This document shows, in pieces, positions 37,788 to 46,227 of a stretch of DNA of 64,000 nucleotides. Position 1 is the stretch's first letter. Every line of letters starts with the position of its first letter. The DNA is taken from NCBI RefSeq assembly GCF_003353065.1, contig NZ_CP027806.1:2686501-2750500 (forward strand). The letters run 5' to 3'. The DNA is from Cyclonatronum proteinivorum (GTDB taxonomy: Bacteria > Bacteroidota > Rhodothermia > Balneolales > Cyclonatronaceae). A model generated the notes under the pieces. That model did no database searches. It was given only the letters and a program-made list of their open reading frames with translations, and was not told where the DNA came from. The translations under genes were made by a program, and so were the position numbers.

Positions 37788-38016
37788 AACCCGCTTTATT
37801 CACGATTAAACAGAATTTATTTGCTAAACATAAGTTTAATCTTGGCTTAGCACAAAAAAACGGTAACTCAAAATTGGGTGTGGTGTAAAGACTGCGAAAT
37901 TTTCCCGCTGGCGGCGTTGACGTTGAAAACTCATGCTCAGGGTACTTAGGTACCCCTCCGCTGAGTTTTAAACTTCGCCTTGCCAGCATGAAAATTTCTT
38001 GGTGAATAATGCGGGT
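37788..38016 (+). mobile_element. MITE-like element, copy A
   Basis: The left end AACCCGCTTTATTCAC and right end GTGAATAATGCGGGT form terminal inverted repeats with one mismatch. The right half (37895-37998) is a long imperfect palindrome centred on GGTACTTAGGTACC. The reverse complement of 60039-60300 aligns along its whole length, apart from extra bases in the middle of copy B. It contains no open frame that could encode a transposase, so movement would need one in trans. TTAA is present at the left border only. Confidence 0.85.
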
Positions 38017-38104
38017 CACGACAGACAAGCACCTTTTTTAAAAAACATTTCTCAGCTTTTGGTATCGGATATACAGACTCCGAAAAAAAGAGGATACGTT
38101 CAAT

Positions 38105-38134
38105 AAAAAAGCCGCACCCTAAAGGACACGGCTT
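38105..38134 (-). terminator. Intrinsic terminator of crtB
   Basis: Read on the minus strand, AAGCCGTGTCC / GGGTGCGGCTT forms an imperfect stem with a TTTA loop, followed by T5-A. It lies 80 bp after the crtB stop. Confidence 0.7.
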
Positions 38135-38213
38135 AATATAATTAAAGCTTAGTGATTAACCACAAGATTGTGGCGAAAAAAGCGCTTTTTCTGAACGAAA
38201 AGAAAGAAAAACA

Positions 38214-39233
38214 TTAATTCCTTCTGTCCCACCAAATTTTGGGAATAATGGAAAGTTTTTCGGCCGTGCTCAGATACGCGCGCTGCGTGAAAACCTGATA
38301 GTCATTTTCACGGATACGATTTAGAATTTTGCTGTAATTCAGCCTTGCCATGGCTACCGGATAGTGGCTGTCGCGGGAAAGCATGGGAATGCCTTTATCT
38401 GAGTCTTCATAATAGCGTTCAGCACGCGTGATCTGAAACTCCATGAAAGCTTTGAACTTTTCATCATTCCGGTGCTCGAACAGATCTTTCTCCATAATCC
38501 CGAATTCTGACAGCTCGTCCTGCGGCAGATAGATTCTGTTTCGGGTAAGGTCTTCGCCAATGTCACGCAATATATTGGTTAACTGCATGGCTATACCAAG
38601 AGAAACCGCGTGATCAAGCGCCTTTTTATCTTTGTAGCCGAATACTTCGCTTACCATCAGGCCGACAACAGAAGCTACTTTATAGCTGTATTCGTAAAGC
38701 TCTTCAAAATTTGCATACCGGTTTTTAGTCAGATCCATACAAACACCTTCCATCAGTTCAAAAGGCAGTTCGATCGGAATATGATAGGCTTTGAGCGTAT
38801 CTGACATCGAGAGTAAGATCGGGTGCTCTATGACTTCGCCATCATACGTCCGCTGAAGCTTATCCTTCCAGCTATCAAGCATCTCTACAATCTGAGATGT
38901 GCTTAGCTGTTCTTTTCTCACAAGATCTTCAGCTTCATCAACAAGGTCATCTATAAAACGGCAGAGTGCATAAATGGCGAATATTGACCGTTGTTTTTTA
39001 TTAGGAAGCAACCGTGTTGCCATATAAAAGGTCTTGGCATATTCCCGTGTAATCAACCTGCAGTGTGTGTAAGCCTGCCTTAAATCTGGCGCTGGCACTT
39101 CAGCAATGACTGAAGTGTGAAAGGAAGTGCGCTCGTAGACCGGCCTGATGATAGAATAAGGGAGCTTCAGGATATAATTCATAGCGGATTGAAGTGAGAT
39201 TGTGAAAAGGCTGTATTTTTGAGTCCCGTTCAT
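38214..39233 (-). CDS. crtB: Phytoene/squalene synthase family protein
   Basis: A 339-aa prenyl-chain condensing enzyme, most likely making phytoene from two geranylgeranyl diphosphates (carotenoid pathway). The first Asp-rich motif is 'DDLVDEAEDL' and the second is 'RDIGEDLTRNRIYLPQDEL'; both bind Mg-diphosphate. 'YAKTFYMATRLLPNKKQRSIFAIYALCRFIDD' covers the substrate-binding entry helix. An internal ATG at 39182 ('MNYILKLPYS') may be the real start. No desaturase or cyclase is next to it, so the product (phytoene or a squalene precursor) is inferred from sequence style. Confidence 0.8.
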   Translation of the reverse strand: MNGTQKYSLFTISLQSAMNYILKLPYSIIRPVYERTSFHTSVIAEVPAPDLRQAYTHCRLITREYAKTFYMATRLLPNKKQRSIFAIYALCRFIDDLVDEAEDLVRKEQLSTSQIVEMLDSWKDKLQRTYDGEVIEHPILLSMSDTLKAYHIPIELPFELMEGVCMDLTKNRYANFEELYEYSYKVASVVGLMVSEVFGYKDKKALDHAVSLGIAMQLTNILRDIGEDLTRNRIYLPQDELSEFGIMEKDLFEHRNDEKFKAFMEFQITRAERYYEDSDKGIPMLSRDSHYPVAMARLNYSKILNRIRENDYQVFTQRAYLSTAEKLSIIPKIWWDRRN

Positions 39234-39686
39234 GAGTAACCCTTTAATTTAATGCGGCTCATGAACGTTCCGCCATATCTTTATAATACCCTAATTATCG
39301 GATATTTTCAGTTTTAATAATTTTCAGAAAGAATTTTTCAGTGTGAAATGCAATTCGGCAGGCAATAAAGGCGAAACAGGGCGCTAAACACTTAAAATCG
39401 GATAAAAAACATGGGAATAAGTCCTGATATGCTTACATTTGAGCTCAAATATCATTTTTCCATCACATTATGTCATCCATCAAATAACTGCGTCTTTGAC
39501 GTAAACAAACCCTTAATTTAATACCTTCATAAGGCATTCCGCTGTAACTTCCATTCAGCACAGAAATCAGGCAGGTATCGATTCATCAGACTTTCTTCCT
39601 GTCTGTTGGCCTTACAAGGGTCTGTAACCAACAACTCGTTTTTATTTTACTTAAGCTCCTTTCATCTCGCACACCATCACATATTT
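39234..39686. other. Divergent intergenic region between crtB and the LacI-family gene
   Basis: About 450 bp, AT-rich. It contains the perfect palindrome ATTTGAGCTCAAAT (39437-39450) and two copies of a CCCTTAATTTAAT-like string (near 39241 and 39510). No gene or RNA was recognised. It should hold promoters for crtB and for lacI-purC. Confidence 0.4.
39437..39450. promoter_or_regulatory. Candidate operator palindrome
   Basis: ATTTGAGCTCAAAT is a perfect 14-bp palindrome, about 240 bp upstream of the LacI-family start. Regulators of this family bind 14-20 bp palindromes and often control their own gene. The centre is GC rather than the CG common in the family, so the link is weak. Confidence 0.3.
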
Positions 39687-40700
39687 ATGGCAAAAAAAAT
39701 AACCATTTACGATGTAGCAAAAGACGCAGGAGTAGCTATATCAACTGTTTCACGGGTTTTGAACGGTTCACCATACGTTTCAGAAGAAACCAAGAACAAG
39801 GTTCAGGCGGCCATCGATAAGCTTGATTTTCATCCGCAGGTAAGTGCGCGTATGCTGGCCAAAAGGCAGCCACAAATCATCGCTGTTGCCGTTCCAACGT
39901 TTACTACACCATTTTTTAATGAAGTGCTCAAAGGGGTCAAAGACGAAATCAGTAAACTTGACCTTGATTTTATTATCTACAATACCGGTTCTGAAGACCC
40001 GGAAGAGAATTTTAAACGCTTTGTGGATCGCGGTATCCCGGACGGGCTAATCGTTTTTTCTATCGATATTACTGAAAAAGTGAATAAGCGGCTTAAGGAC
40101 TACGACATCCCCGTCATTTTGGTAGGTTCAAACCATCCTGAGTACGACTACTTTTATTGGGATAATTATAAAGGCGGCTATACTGCCGGTAAACATCTTG
40201 CCCAAAACGGCTACCGCAAAATTGGCTTTATCAGATCGCATACCAAATCCAGTATTTCCGATGAACGGGAACGCGGATTCAGGGACGCGCTCGCTGAAAA
40301 CGGAATCAGTCTGAATGACGATATGCTCGTGAGCGGTATCACCAGAAAACATGCGGGCTTCAGTGAGGAAGCGGGTTATGAGGCCATCAAAATACTCAAA
40401 GAACGCGACGCAATTCCCGAAGCCCTGTTCTGTTCTAATGACGCGCAGGCCATCGGTGCCATTCACGCACTGGGCGAAATGGGCCTTTCCGTACCGGAAG
40501 ATGTCGCCATTCTTGGCTACGACAACATTAAGATATCGAAGTACCTGAATCTCTCGACCATGGATCAGGCGATGTACGATGTGGGCATCCGGGCCATTCA
40601 GCGGCTTTCAGAGCGCTACAAGGATAACAATATCAAGCTCAAACAGACTGTAATTGAACCCGAGCTCATTGTGCGTAAATCTACCAAACCTAAATCATAG
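39687..40700 (+). CDS. LacI-family transcriptional regulator
   Basis: A 337-aa DNA-binding protein. The ATG at 39687 is chosen because 'MAKKITIYDVAKDAGVAISTVSRVLNG' starts the helix-turn-helix exactly where the family does. The frame is open to 39606 but those residues add nothing recognisable. A hinge helix ('SARMLAKRQPQ') is followed by a periplasmic-binding-protein-like effector domain (~60-337) with 'DRGIPDGLIVFS' and 'PDFALCSNDAQAIGAIHALGE'-like blocks. The effector is probably a sugar or nucleobase. It ends 3 bp before purC, so the two are likely co-transcribed. Confidence 0.92.
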   Translation: MAKKITIYDVAKDAGVAISTVSRVLNGSPYVSEETKNKVQAAIDKLDFHPQVSARMLAKRQPQIIAVAVPTFTTPFFNEVLKGVKDEISKLDLDFIIYNTGSEDPEENFKRFVDRGIPDGLIVFSIDITEKVNKRLKDYDIPVILVGSNHPEYDYFYWDNYKGGYTAGKHLAQNGYRKIGFIRSHTKSSISDERERGFRDALAENGISLNDDMLVSGITRKHAGFSEEAGYEAIKILKERDAIPEALFCSNDAQAIGAIHALGEMGLSVPEDVAILGYDNIKISKYLNLSTMDQAMYDVGIRAIQRLSERYKDNNIKLKQTVIEPELIVRKSTKPKS

Positions 40701-40703
40701 ACT

Positions 40704-41660
40704 GTGGTCAATACAGACGAACTTCTCGCACACTGTATTTCCTTAAGCAACCCGGAAGGCTTTGATGATCCGCGCAGAGGAAAAGTACGGGATGTGTATG
40801 CGTTGCCGGGTGATAAACTCGCCATTGTTTCCACAGATCGTATCTCAGCTTATGATCACATACTTGGCGAACCGATTCCATGTAAAGGTCAGATTCTGAA
40901 TCTTATGGCGGCCTGGTCGCTGCGGCAGGTTCAGGATATTGTGCCGGTTCATCTGATTGAAGTTCCGCATCCTAACATCACCATTGCGAAGAAATGCAGC
41001 CCCATTGCGGTTGAAGTCGTTGTTCGGGGACATCTGACCGGCCATGCATGGCGGCAGTATCAGAAGGGGCTCAGAAGCGTGAGCGGGGCTGCCATGCCGG
41101 ACGGTCTCCGTGAGTTTGATCCTTTTCCTGAACCCATCATCACCCCAACCACAAAGGCGGAAGCCGGTCATGATGAAGATATTTCTGCGGAGCAAATTGT
41201 GGCTTCCGGCCTGATTTCAGAACCCGTTTGGAAAAAAATTTCGCAGACGGCGCTGCAGCTTTTTGAAAGGGGGCGTAAAATCGCGGCTTCCCGCGGACTG
41301 ATTTTAGCCGACACCAAATACGAATTCGGCTTTAATGGTCAGACGCTTACCCTTATCGATGAAATCCATACGCCGGATTCATCCCGCTATTTTTATCAGG
41401 AAGGTTTTGACGAACTGCGGGCAGCCGGAAAAGCACCCGTGCAGCTTTCCAAAGAATACATCAGAGAATGGTTGCGCGAAAATGGCTTTACTGGTCAGCC
41501 GGGCGAAGTTATGCCACAACTCCCTGATGAAATTCGACTGAATGTTTTCCAAAAATACGCCCGCCTGTATGAACAAATCACGGGCGAAGCCTTTACCCCG
41601 GTCATAACACCTGATTTTGACTATACGCTGGCAGCTGTTCTCAATAAATTTATGGCTTAA
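40704..41660 (+). CDS. purC: Phosphoribosylaminoimidazole-succinocarboxamide (SAICAR) synthase
   Basis: A 318-aa purine-pathway enzyme that joins CAIR and aspartate using ATP. 'GKVRDVYALPGDKLAIVSTDRISAYD' begins the fold. 'VVRGHLTGHAWRQYQKG' and 'ADTKYEFGFNGQTLTLIDEIHTPDSSRYF' are family signatures. The length matches the longer, yeast ADE1-like form. The start is GTG at 40704, 3 bp after the LacI-family stop. purD lies 8 kb away on the other strand, so purine genes are scattered here. Confidence 0.95.
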   Translation: MVNTDELLAHCISLSNPEGFDDPRRGKVRDVYALPGDKLAIVSTDRISAYDHILGEPIPCKGQILNLMAAWSLRQVQDIVPVHLIEVPHPNITIAKKCSPIAVEVVVRGHLTGHAWRQYQKGLRSVSGAAMPDGLREFDPFPEPIITPTTKAEAGHDEDISAEQIVASGLISEPVWKKISQTALQLFERGRKIAASRGLILADTKYEFGFNGQTLTLIDEIHTPDSSRYFYQEGFDELRAAGKAPVQLSKEYIREWLRENGFTGQPGEVMPQLPDEIRLNVFQKYARLYEQITGEAFTPVITPDFDYTLAAVLNKFMA

Positions 41661-41726
41661 TTCTGCCGTCCTTCTGTTACGCTCGCTTTACTCTATTCCT
41701 TTTACACTACAGCAAAGGCGCATCTC

Positions 41727-43970
41727 ATGATCTATTTCCGCTTTTACGCGGCATTTATTTGGGTACTATTTTTCTTTTTCCTTTTTTTGCCTGCAACATC
41801 AGCTTCCGGCCATATAGAAATAGGTGCGTCTCCTGAATCGCTTGATGAGACCGAAATAACGGCCGATACCCGTATCGGGCTCGCGCTTAGTGGCGGCGGA
41901 GCTAAGGGTTTTGCGCATCTCGGCTTTATCAAAGTTCTGGAAGAAATCGGAATGCCCATAGATTACATTTCAGGCACAAGCATGGGTGCGCTTGTAGGCG
42001 GCCTTTATGCGATGGGCTATACGTCTGAACAGCTGCAGGAGCTGGCCACAAGCCTCAACTGGGACGACCTTTTCAGCGACGCCATAAGAAGACGGCATAT
42101 CCCGATGGAAGAAAAAGAATGGGACAGCCTCTACCTTGTTTCCCTGCCCATCATCGGTCGTTCGATCTCCCTGCCATCCGGTGTTGTTGCAGGGCATCGG
42201 ATAGGGCTCCTTCTCAATCAGCTCACCTGGCGCTACCCCGGGCCACAGAACTTTCTTGAATTTCCTATTCCCTTTGTTTGTGTTGCTACCGACCTTGAAA
42301 CCGGCGAGCCGGTTGTGCTCTCCGAAGGATTTCCAGCAGAAGCGATTCGTGCGAGTATTTCAATACCGACCATTTTTATGCCCAAAACCATTGACGACCG
42401 CATTTTAGTCGATGGCGGGGTTGTACGCAACCTTCCGGTTGAAGAAGTCCTGGAGCTTGGCGCTGATATTGTATTGGCTGTTAACGTAAGCGATCCGCTC
42501 AAATCTGCCGATGAACTCTTCAACATCATCGATATCATGGATCAGACGGTTTCTTTTCAGATTGTCAACAGTATCCGGCACTCCCAAACGCTGGCTGATC
42601 TGAACTTTGAAGACAGCGATATAACCGACGACTACGGCGTTCTTGATTTTGATGAAGCGGAAGCCCTGATTGAACTGGGCAAAGCACTCGCCCGCTCGCA
42701 AATTGACGAACTTCAGGAGCTTGCCGATCAGATTAACGAAGCCCGGGGAAGACCAACCTCCGTGCCACGCATGATAGAAGAACCCATGCGCTACTATATC
42801 TCAGATATCAGAATTACCGGTATTGAATCTGCCTCTGAAGTCAATACCATGGGAAGATTTATGCTCCAAAACGGCAATATACTGAGTAAAGACGACATTC
42901 AGCTGGGTATTGAAAATGTGTACGGTTCCCAGTTTTTCAGTAGCATTACTTACCGCCTCATTCCTGATTCTGATTATGAGAATCATGATGAAGCCTTCGT
43001 TTTGGAGCTTGTTGCCGTTGAACGTGTGCAGGATATGTTCCGCTTTGGCTTTTACTATGACAACTACCGGCGCGCTTCCTTACTATTAAATACGACCTTC
43101 CGAAACCTGTTTTACGCGAGCTCTGTTACGCGCATCAACTTCAAATTGGGCGAAGAACCCTCGCTTGATTTACGCTTTTTCAACTACCTGCGCAGTGAGT
43201 ACAACAACGCCCTCGCGCTGCGCGCCAACTACAGTCTGCACGTGATTGATGAATTCAACAGCGAAGGCGTACGAACATCAACTTTTAACACCAATGCCGT
43301 TTTTCTGGAAGGCATGTTTGTGCCGCACATGGATAATCGGGCGATGGTTTCGGTCGGTCTGAGACAGGAATTTTTCAATATCAGCACAAGGGTCGGAGAA
43401 GTCGTTTTCCCGTTTGCTTCTACAAGCATCAGTCAGCTGATTGCCCGCTTCGATTACGATTCAACCAACCGGGTTAATTTCACCCAAAAAGGTCATTTGC
43501 TGAATCTTGAAGCTTCCCAATCGGTTGATATCCTGAATACTGCCGTAAACTTTTTTCAGGCCTCGGCCTCCTGGCAGGGATATTTTGAGCTGAACGACGA
43601 GCTTGTATTCCTGACCGGCGCCCGGCTCGGCACTTCTACCCGTTCAGAACTGCCGCAGCACTGGCGGTTCCGCTTCGGCGGATATCCGGACTATCCGGGC
43701 TTTCGGATAGATGAAATCAATTCAAACAACATCCGCATCCTGCAGGCCGGCATCCGGTATGAGTTTTTGCCCGGCTACTATGCGTCTTTCCGCTCAAGTA
43801 TGGGCAGCACCGAGCGGCTTGATGAATTTAACTTCAGCCGTACCCCACTGCGCATTGGCTGGGGGGTTGGCTTTGGTTTCGATACCCGCATCGCGCCGAT
43901 TCAGGCGGCAATTATGGGAAGTCAGCGGAATCCGATCATGATCATGTACTCCGTCGGCATTCCGTTTTAA
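41727..43970 (+). CDS. Patatin-like phospholipase fused to POTRA and outer-membrane beta-barrel (PlpD-like)
   Basis: A 747-aa exported protein with a signal peptide at ~8-27. The patatin domain (~48-320) has an oxyanion loop 'LALSGGGAKGFAHLG', nucleophile Ser85 in 'GTSMG', and the dyad Asp near residue 229 in 'LVDGGVVRNLPVEE'. Residues ~345-430 look like one POTRA domain ('YYISDIRITGIESASEVNTM'). The rest is a Bac_surface_Ag-like barrel ('FRFGGYPDYPGFRI', final 'IMYSVGIPF'). The layout matches type Vd-like lipolytic proteins such as PlpD (family knowledge). A role in envelope lipid turnover is inferred. Its gene starts 66 bp after purC. Confidence 0.88.
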   Translation: MIYFRFYAAFIWVLFFFFLFLPATSASGHIEIGASPESLDETEITADTRIGLALSGGGAKGFAHLGFIKVLEEIGMPIDYISGTSMGALVGGLYAMGYTSEQLQELATSLNWDDLFSDAIRRRHIPMEEKEWDSLYLVSLPIIGRSISLPSGVVAGHRIGLLLNQLTWRYPGPQNFLEFPIPFVCVATDLETGEPVVLSEGFPAEAIRASISIPTIFMPKTIDDRILVDGGVVRNLPVEEVLELGADIVLAVNVSDPLKSADELFNIIDIMDQTVSFQIVNSIRHSQTLADLNFEDSDITDDYGVLDFDEAEALIELGKALARSQIDELQELADQINEARGRPTSVPRMIEEPMRYYISDIRITGIESASEVNTMGRFMLQNGNILSKDDIQLGIENVYGSQFFSSITYRLIPDSDYENHDEAFVLELVAVERVQDMFRFGFYYDNYRRASLLLNTTFRNLFYASSVTRINFKLGEEPSLDLRFFNYLRSEYNNALALRANYSLHVIDEFNSEGVRTSTFNTNAVFLEGMFVPHMDNRAMVSVGLRQEFFNISTRVGEVVFPFASTSISQLIARFDYDSTNRVNFTQKGHLLNLEASQSVDILNTAVNFFQASASWQGYFELNDELVFLTGARLGTSTRSELPQHWRFRFGGYPDYPGFRIDEINSNNIRILQAGIRYEFLPGYYASFRSSMGSTERLDEFNFSRTPLRIGWGVGFGFDTRIAPIQAAIMGSQRNPIMIMYSVGIPF

Positions 43971-44078
43971 AGCCCGGCTTAAAAAAAACAAGCTCAGCTT
44001 TGTAAGGCCGCATCATGCAAGGCAAGCGGTCTGTATGACTCGTCCGAAGCAAAATGCAGGACTGTGGCCTGCGGTTTA

Positions 44079-44570
44079 TCAGCTCTTCATATTGTTAAAC
44101 TGTATGGGAAGCTCAAGGTCGGCACTGCGAATGAGATTCATCACTTCCTGCAGATCGTCAATTTTCTTACCGGTTACCCGTACTTTGCCATCATGGATGG
44201 CTGCCTGCACCTTGATTTTGCTGTCTTTAACCCGCTTCACAATTTTCTTGGCATTCTCTTTATCAATACCCTCGCGGAGCACAACCATTTGGCGGATTCC
44301 GCCATGCGAAGTACCTTCTTCGTCCTTAAACTCCATGCTTTTCGGGCTCAGCTTGCGCTTGATGAAATTAGACACCAGCATTTCCCGCACCGCCTTCAGC
44401 TTCATGTTATCTTCTACATCTACCGTGATAAGCTTTGTTTTCCGGTTAAACGACACTTCCGCTTTTGAATCCCGGAAATCGTAGCGGGTTCTGATTTCCT
44501 TCATGGTGTTGTTGATGGCATTGTCCACTTCCTGAAGGTCAATTTCATTTACTGCGTCGAATGATGGCAT
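44079..44570 (-). CDS. yajQ: YajQ-family nucleotide/cyclic-di-GMP-binding protein
   Basis: A 163-aa cytoplasmic protein of two small ferredoxin-like domains, the usual family length. The N-terminus 'MPSFDAVNEIDLQEVDNAINNTMKEI' and 'RYDFRDSKAEVSF' are diagnostic. 'IDKENAKKIVKRVKDSKIKVQAAIHDGKVRVTGK' forms the second domain (quoted in part as seen). Family members bind nucleotides, and some bind c-di-GMP. It is convergent with the patatin gene and divergent from the next gene. Confidence 0.93.
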   Translation of the reverse strand: MPSFDAVNEIDLQEVDNAINNTMKEIRTRYDFRDSKAEVSFNRKTKLITVDVEDNMKLKAVREMLVSNFIKRKLSPKSMEFKDEEGTSHGGIRQMVVLREGIDKENAKKIVKRVKDSKIKVQAAIHDGKVRVTGKKIDDLQEVMNLIRSADLELPIQFNNMKS

Positions 44571-44723
44571 AGCGTAATATTTGGTTTATTTTTATGGGAT
44601 GATTTTTCGCACGAATCTCCCCGTTTTTTACAGGCTGAAAATAATCATTTTTGGGTTAAGGTTCCGCTGCAAGCTTAATCCCGCTGTAGTCCTCTAACCC
44701 CTACTCAATCAGAAATACCTTTT

Positions 44724-45770
44724 ATGGACTCCCTCACACATATACTGCTCGGCGCTGCCATTGGCGAATCGGTTTTGGGCAAACATGCCGGAAAGAAAGC
44801 CCTGTTTTGGGGCGCCGCGGCAGCAACTGCACCCGACCTGGATGTACTTGTAGGTGCCTTTATGAGCGACCTCGACAAGCTCATTTTTCATCGGGGCCTC
44901 ACGCACAGCCTGATGTTCATCCTGCTGACTTCCCCGCTTTACGGCTGGCTCATTAGCCGCATTCACCGCAACGGCGACGTCAACTGGCGGCAGTGGACCC
45001 TGCTCGTTTTTCTCGCACAGCTCACACACACCCTGCTTGACAGTTTCACCTCCTACGGCACGCAGCTCTACCTCCCCTTTATACCCGACGCCATTGCCCT
45101 GAGCACCATCTCCGTCGTTGATCCGCTTTTCACCCTCCCTCTCCTGCTGACGGTTCCCTGGCTGATATTCGCGAAACGCAATCATCCTTTGCGCAGACGT
45201 ATCAGTAGCGTGGCAATTTTTCTGGCTACGGCTTACCTCACATTCACCGTAATCAATAAAACACAGGTGGAGCGGGCTTTTCACGCGGCCTATGCTTCAC
45301 AGGGATACGAAGTTACGCAAACTGATATCAAACCGACCCTGTTCAACAACCTGCTATGGCGCGGCATTGCACAGCTTGAAGGAGAAGACCGCTATGTTGT
45401 GGGATATTTTTCCGTCGTTGACGGGCAGCGGGATATTGTTTTTGAAGAAGTTGAAGGACATCATGACAAAATTGCCGCCTATCACAGCTTCCGATCCGTA
45501 CAGCGCTTAAGATGGGTTAGTGAAGGATTTTATCAGGTGGAAGAAACAGAATCCGGTTTCCTGTTCAATGACCTGCGCTTTGGCCGTGTGGCTGAATTTT
45601 CGGATGATGTAGCCTCCCCCTATGCTTTTTCATATCAGATGACACGCATGGAAGACGAATCGGATTTTCTGGTAGAACGGGTACGGCTGCGGGTTGAGCG
45701 CGGACGTGAATCTGAATCTTTCAGGCTGTTGTGGCAGCGGATTCAGGACGCCAATGCAGGCAGCAAATAA
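44724..45770 (+). CDS. Membrane-bound metal-dependent hydrolase (YdjM/YbcI, DUF457 family)
   Basis: A 348-aa polytopic protein. The N-terminal signature 'MDSLTHILLGAAIGE' and 'ATAPDLDVLVG' with 'HRGLTHSL' are the His/Asp metal-binding motifs of the family. Four hydrophobic segments lie at ~25-42, 63-80, 90-106 and 130-175. The C-terminal ~150 residues are soluble and extra compared with the small E. coli members. Family proteins are linked to membrane lipid or DNA-damage phenotypes, but the reaction is not proven. Its stop lies 2 bp from the stop of the converging gene. Confidence 0.85.
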   Translation: MDSLTHILLGAAIGESVLGKHAGKKALFWGAAAATAPDLDVLVGAFMSDLDKLIFHRGLTHSLMFILLTSPLYGWLISRIHRNGDVNWRQWTLLVFLAQLTHTLLDSFTSYGTQLYLPFIPDAIALSTISVVDPLFTLPLLLTVPWLIFAKRNHPLRRRISSVAIFLATAYLTFTVINKTQVERAFHAAYASQGYEVTQTDIKPTLFNNLLWRGIAQLEGEDRYVVGYFSVVDGQRDIVFEEVEGHHDKIAAYHSFRSVQRLRWVSEGFYQVEETESGFLFNDLRFGRVAEFSDDVASPYAFSYQMTRMEDESDFLVERVRLRVERGRESESFRLLWQRIQDANAGSK

Positions 45771-45771
45771 G

Positions 45772-46146
45772 TCAATCCGTCGGGACCGGTACACCAAGCC
45801 CTGAATCGTCATCATCACCGGCTTTTTCAAGATTCCCTTTTTGGGTTACGTAGGCAGAAGAGCGCATGGATCGTGTACTAAGCCGGCGGATATTTGCTTC
45901 GATACGTTCAAGCTTTTGCCTGCGGCGGCTGCCTTCCGGGTCAAGCTGCAGGACTTTGAATCGGACGCGGTACCATGCGTAGATTTCATCTTCGTCGGTG
46001 CCATTCCATTCGTGATTGAACATGCTGTTGAGCATTTCCTCAACACTTGCGCCTTTCTTTTTTCTTTTGAGCCAGTTTACATGAAGCCAGCTCAAAAGGA
46101 GCGCAACAAATAAAAGGCCAAATTCAATAACTGCGTAGCTTACCAT
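45772..46146 (-). CDS. Small membrane-anchored hypothetical protein
   Basis: 124 aa. Residues ~4-24 ('YAVIEFGLLFVALLLSWLHVNW') form one membrane helix. A basic patch 'KRKKKG' follows, then a cytoplasmic, charged, probably helical domain ('EEMLNSMFNHEWNGTDEDEIYAWYRVRFKVLQLDP') and an acidic tail. I do not recognise the family. It lies between the DUF457 gene and mutL on the mutL strand (81-bp gap) and could be co-transcribed with mutL. Confidence 0.6.
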   Translation of the reverse strand: MVSYAVIEFGLLFVALLLSWLHVNWLKRKKKGASVEEMLNSMFNHEWNGTDEDEIYAWYRVRFKVLQLDPEGSRRRQKLERIEANIRRLSTRSMRSSAYVTQKGNLEKAGDDDDSGLGVPVPTD

Positions 46147-46227
46147 TAACAGACCCGGAGTTTTCTGAAAATTACTCCAATTTTAAACTATCATCCTTAA
46201 AGATACATTCAGCGATACTCTTTTTTC

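Larger units (their letters stand above)
37521..38213. other. Long intergenic region carrying a MITE-like element
   Basis: About 690 bp without a convincing gene. The right two-thirds hold copy A of the MITE-like element (37788-38016) and the terminator of crtB (38105-38134). A 71-codon open frame at 37594-37809 lies on the plus strand but has no recognisable feature and runs into the element's terminal repeat, so I do not call it a gene. Confidence 0.5.

Noticed and set aside
37594-37809. 71-codon open frame on the plus strand beside MITE copy A
   Set aside because: No recognisable domain or signal, and its end lies inside the terminal repeat of the mobile-like element. More likely chance.
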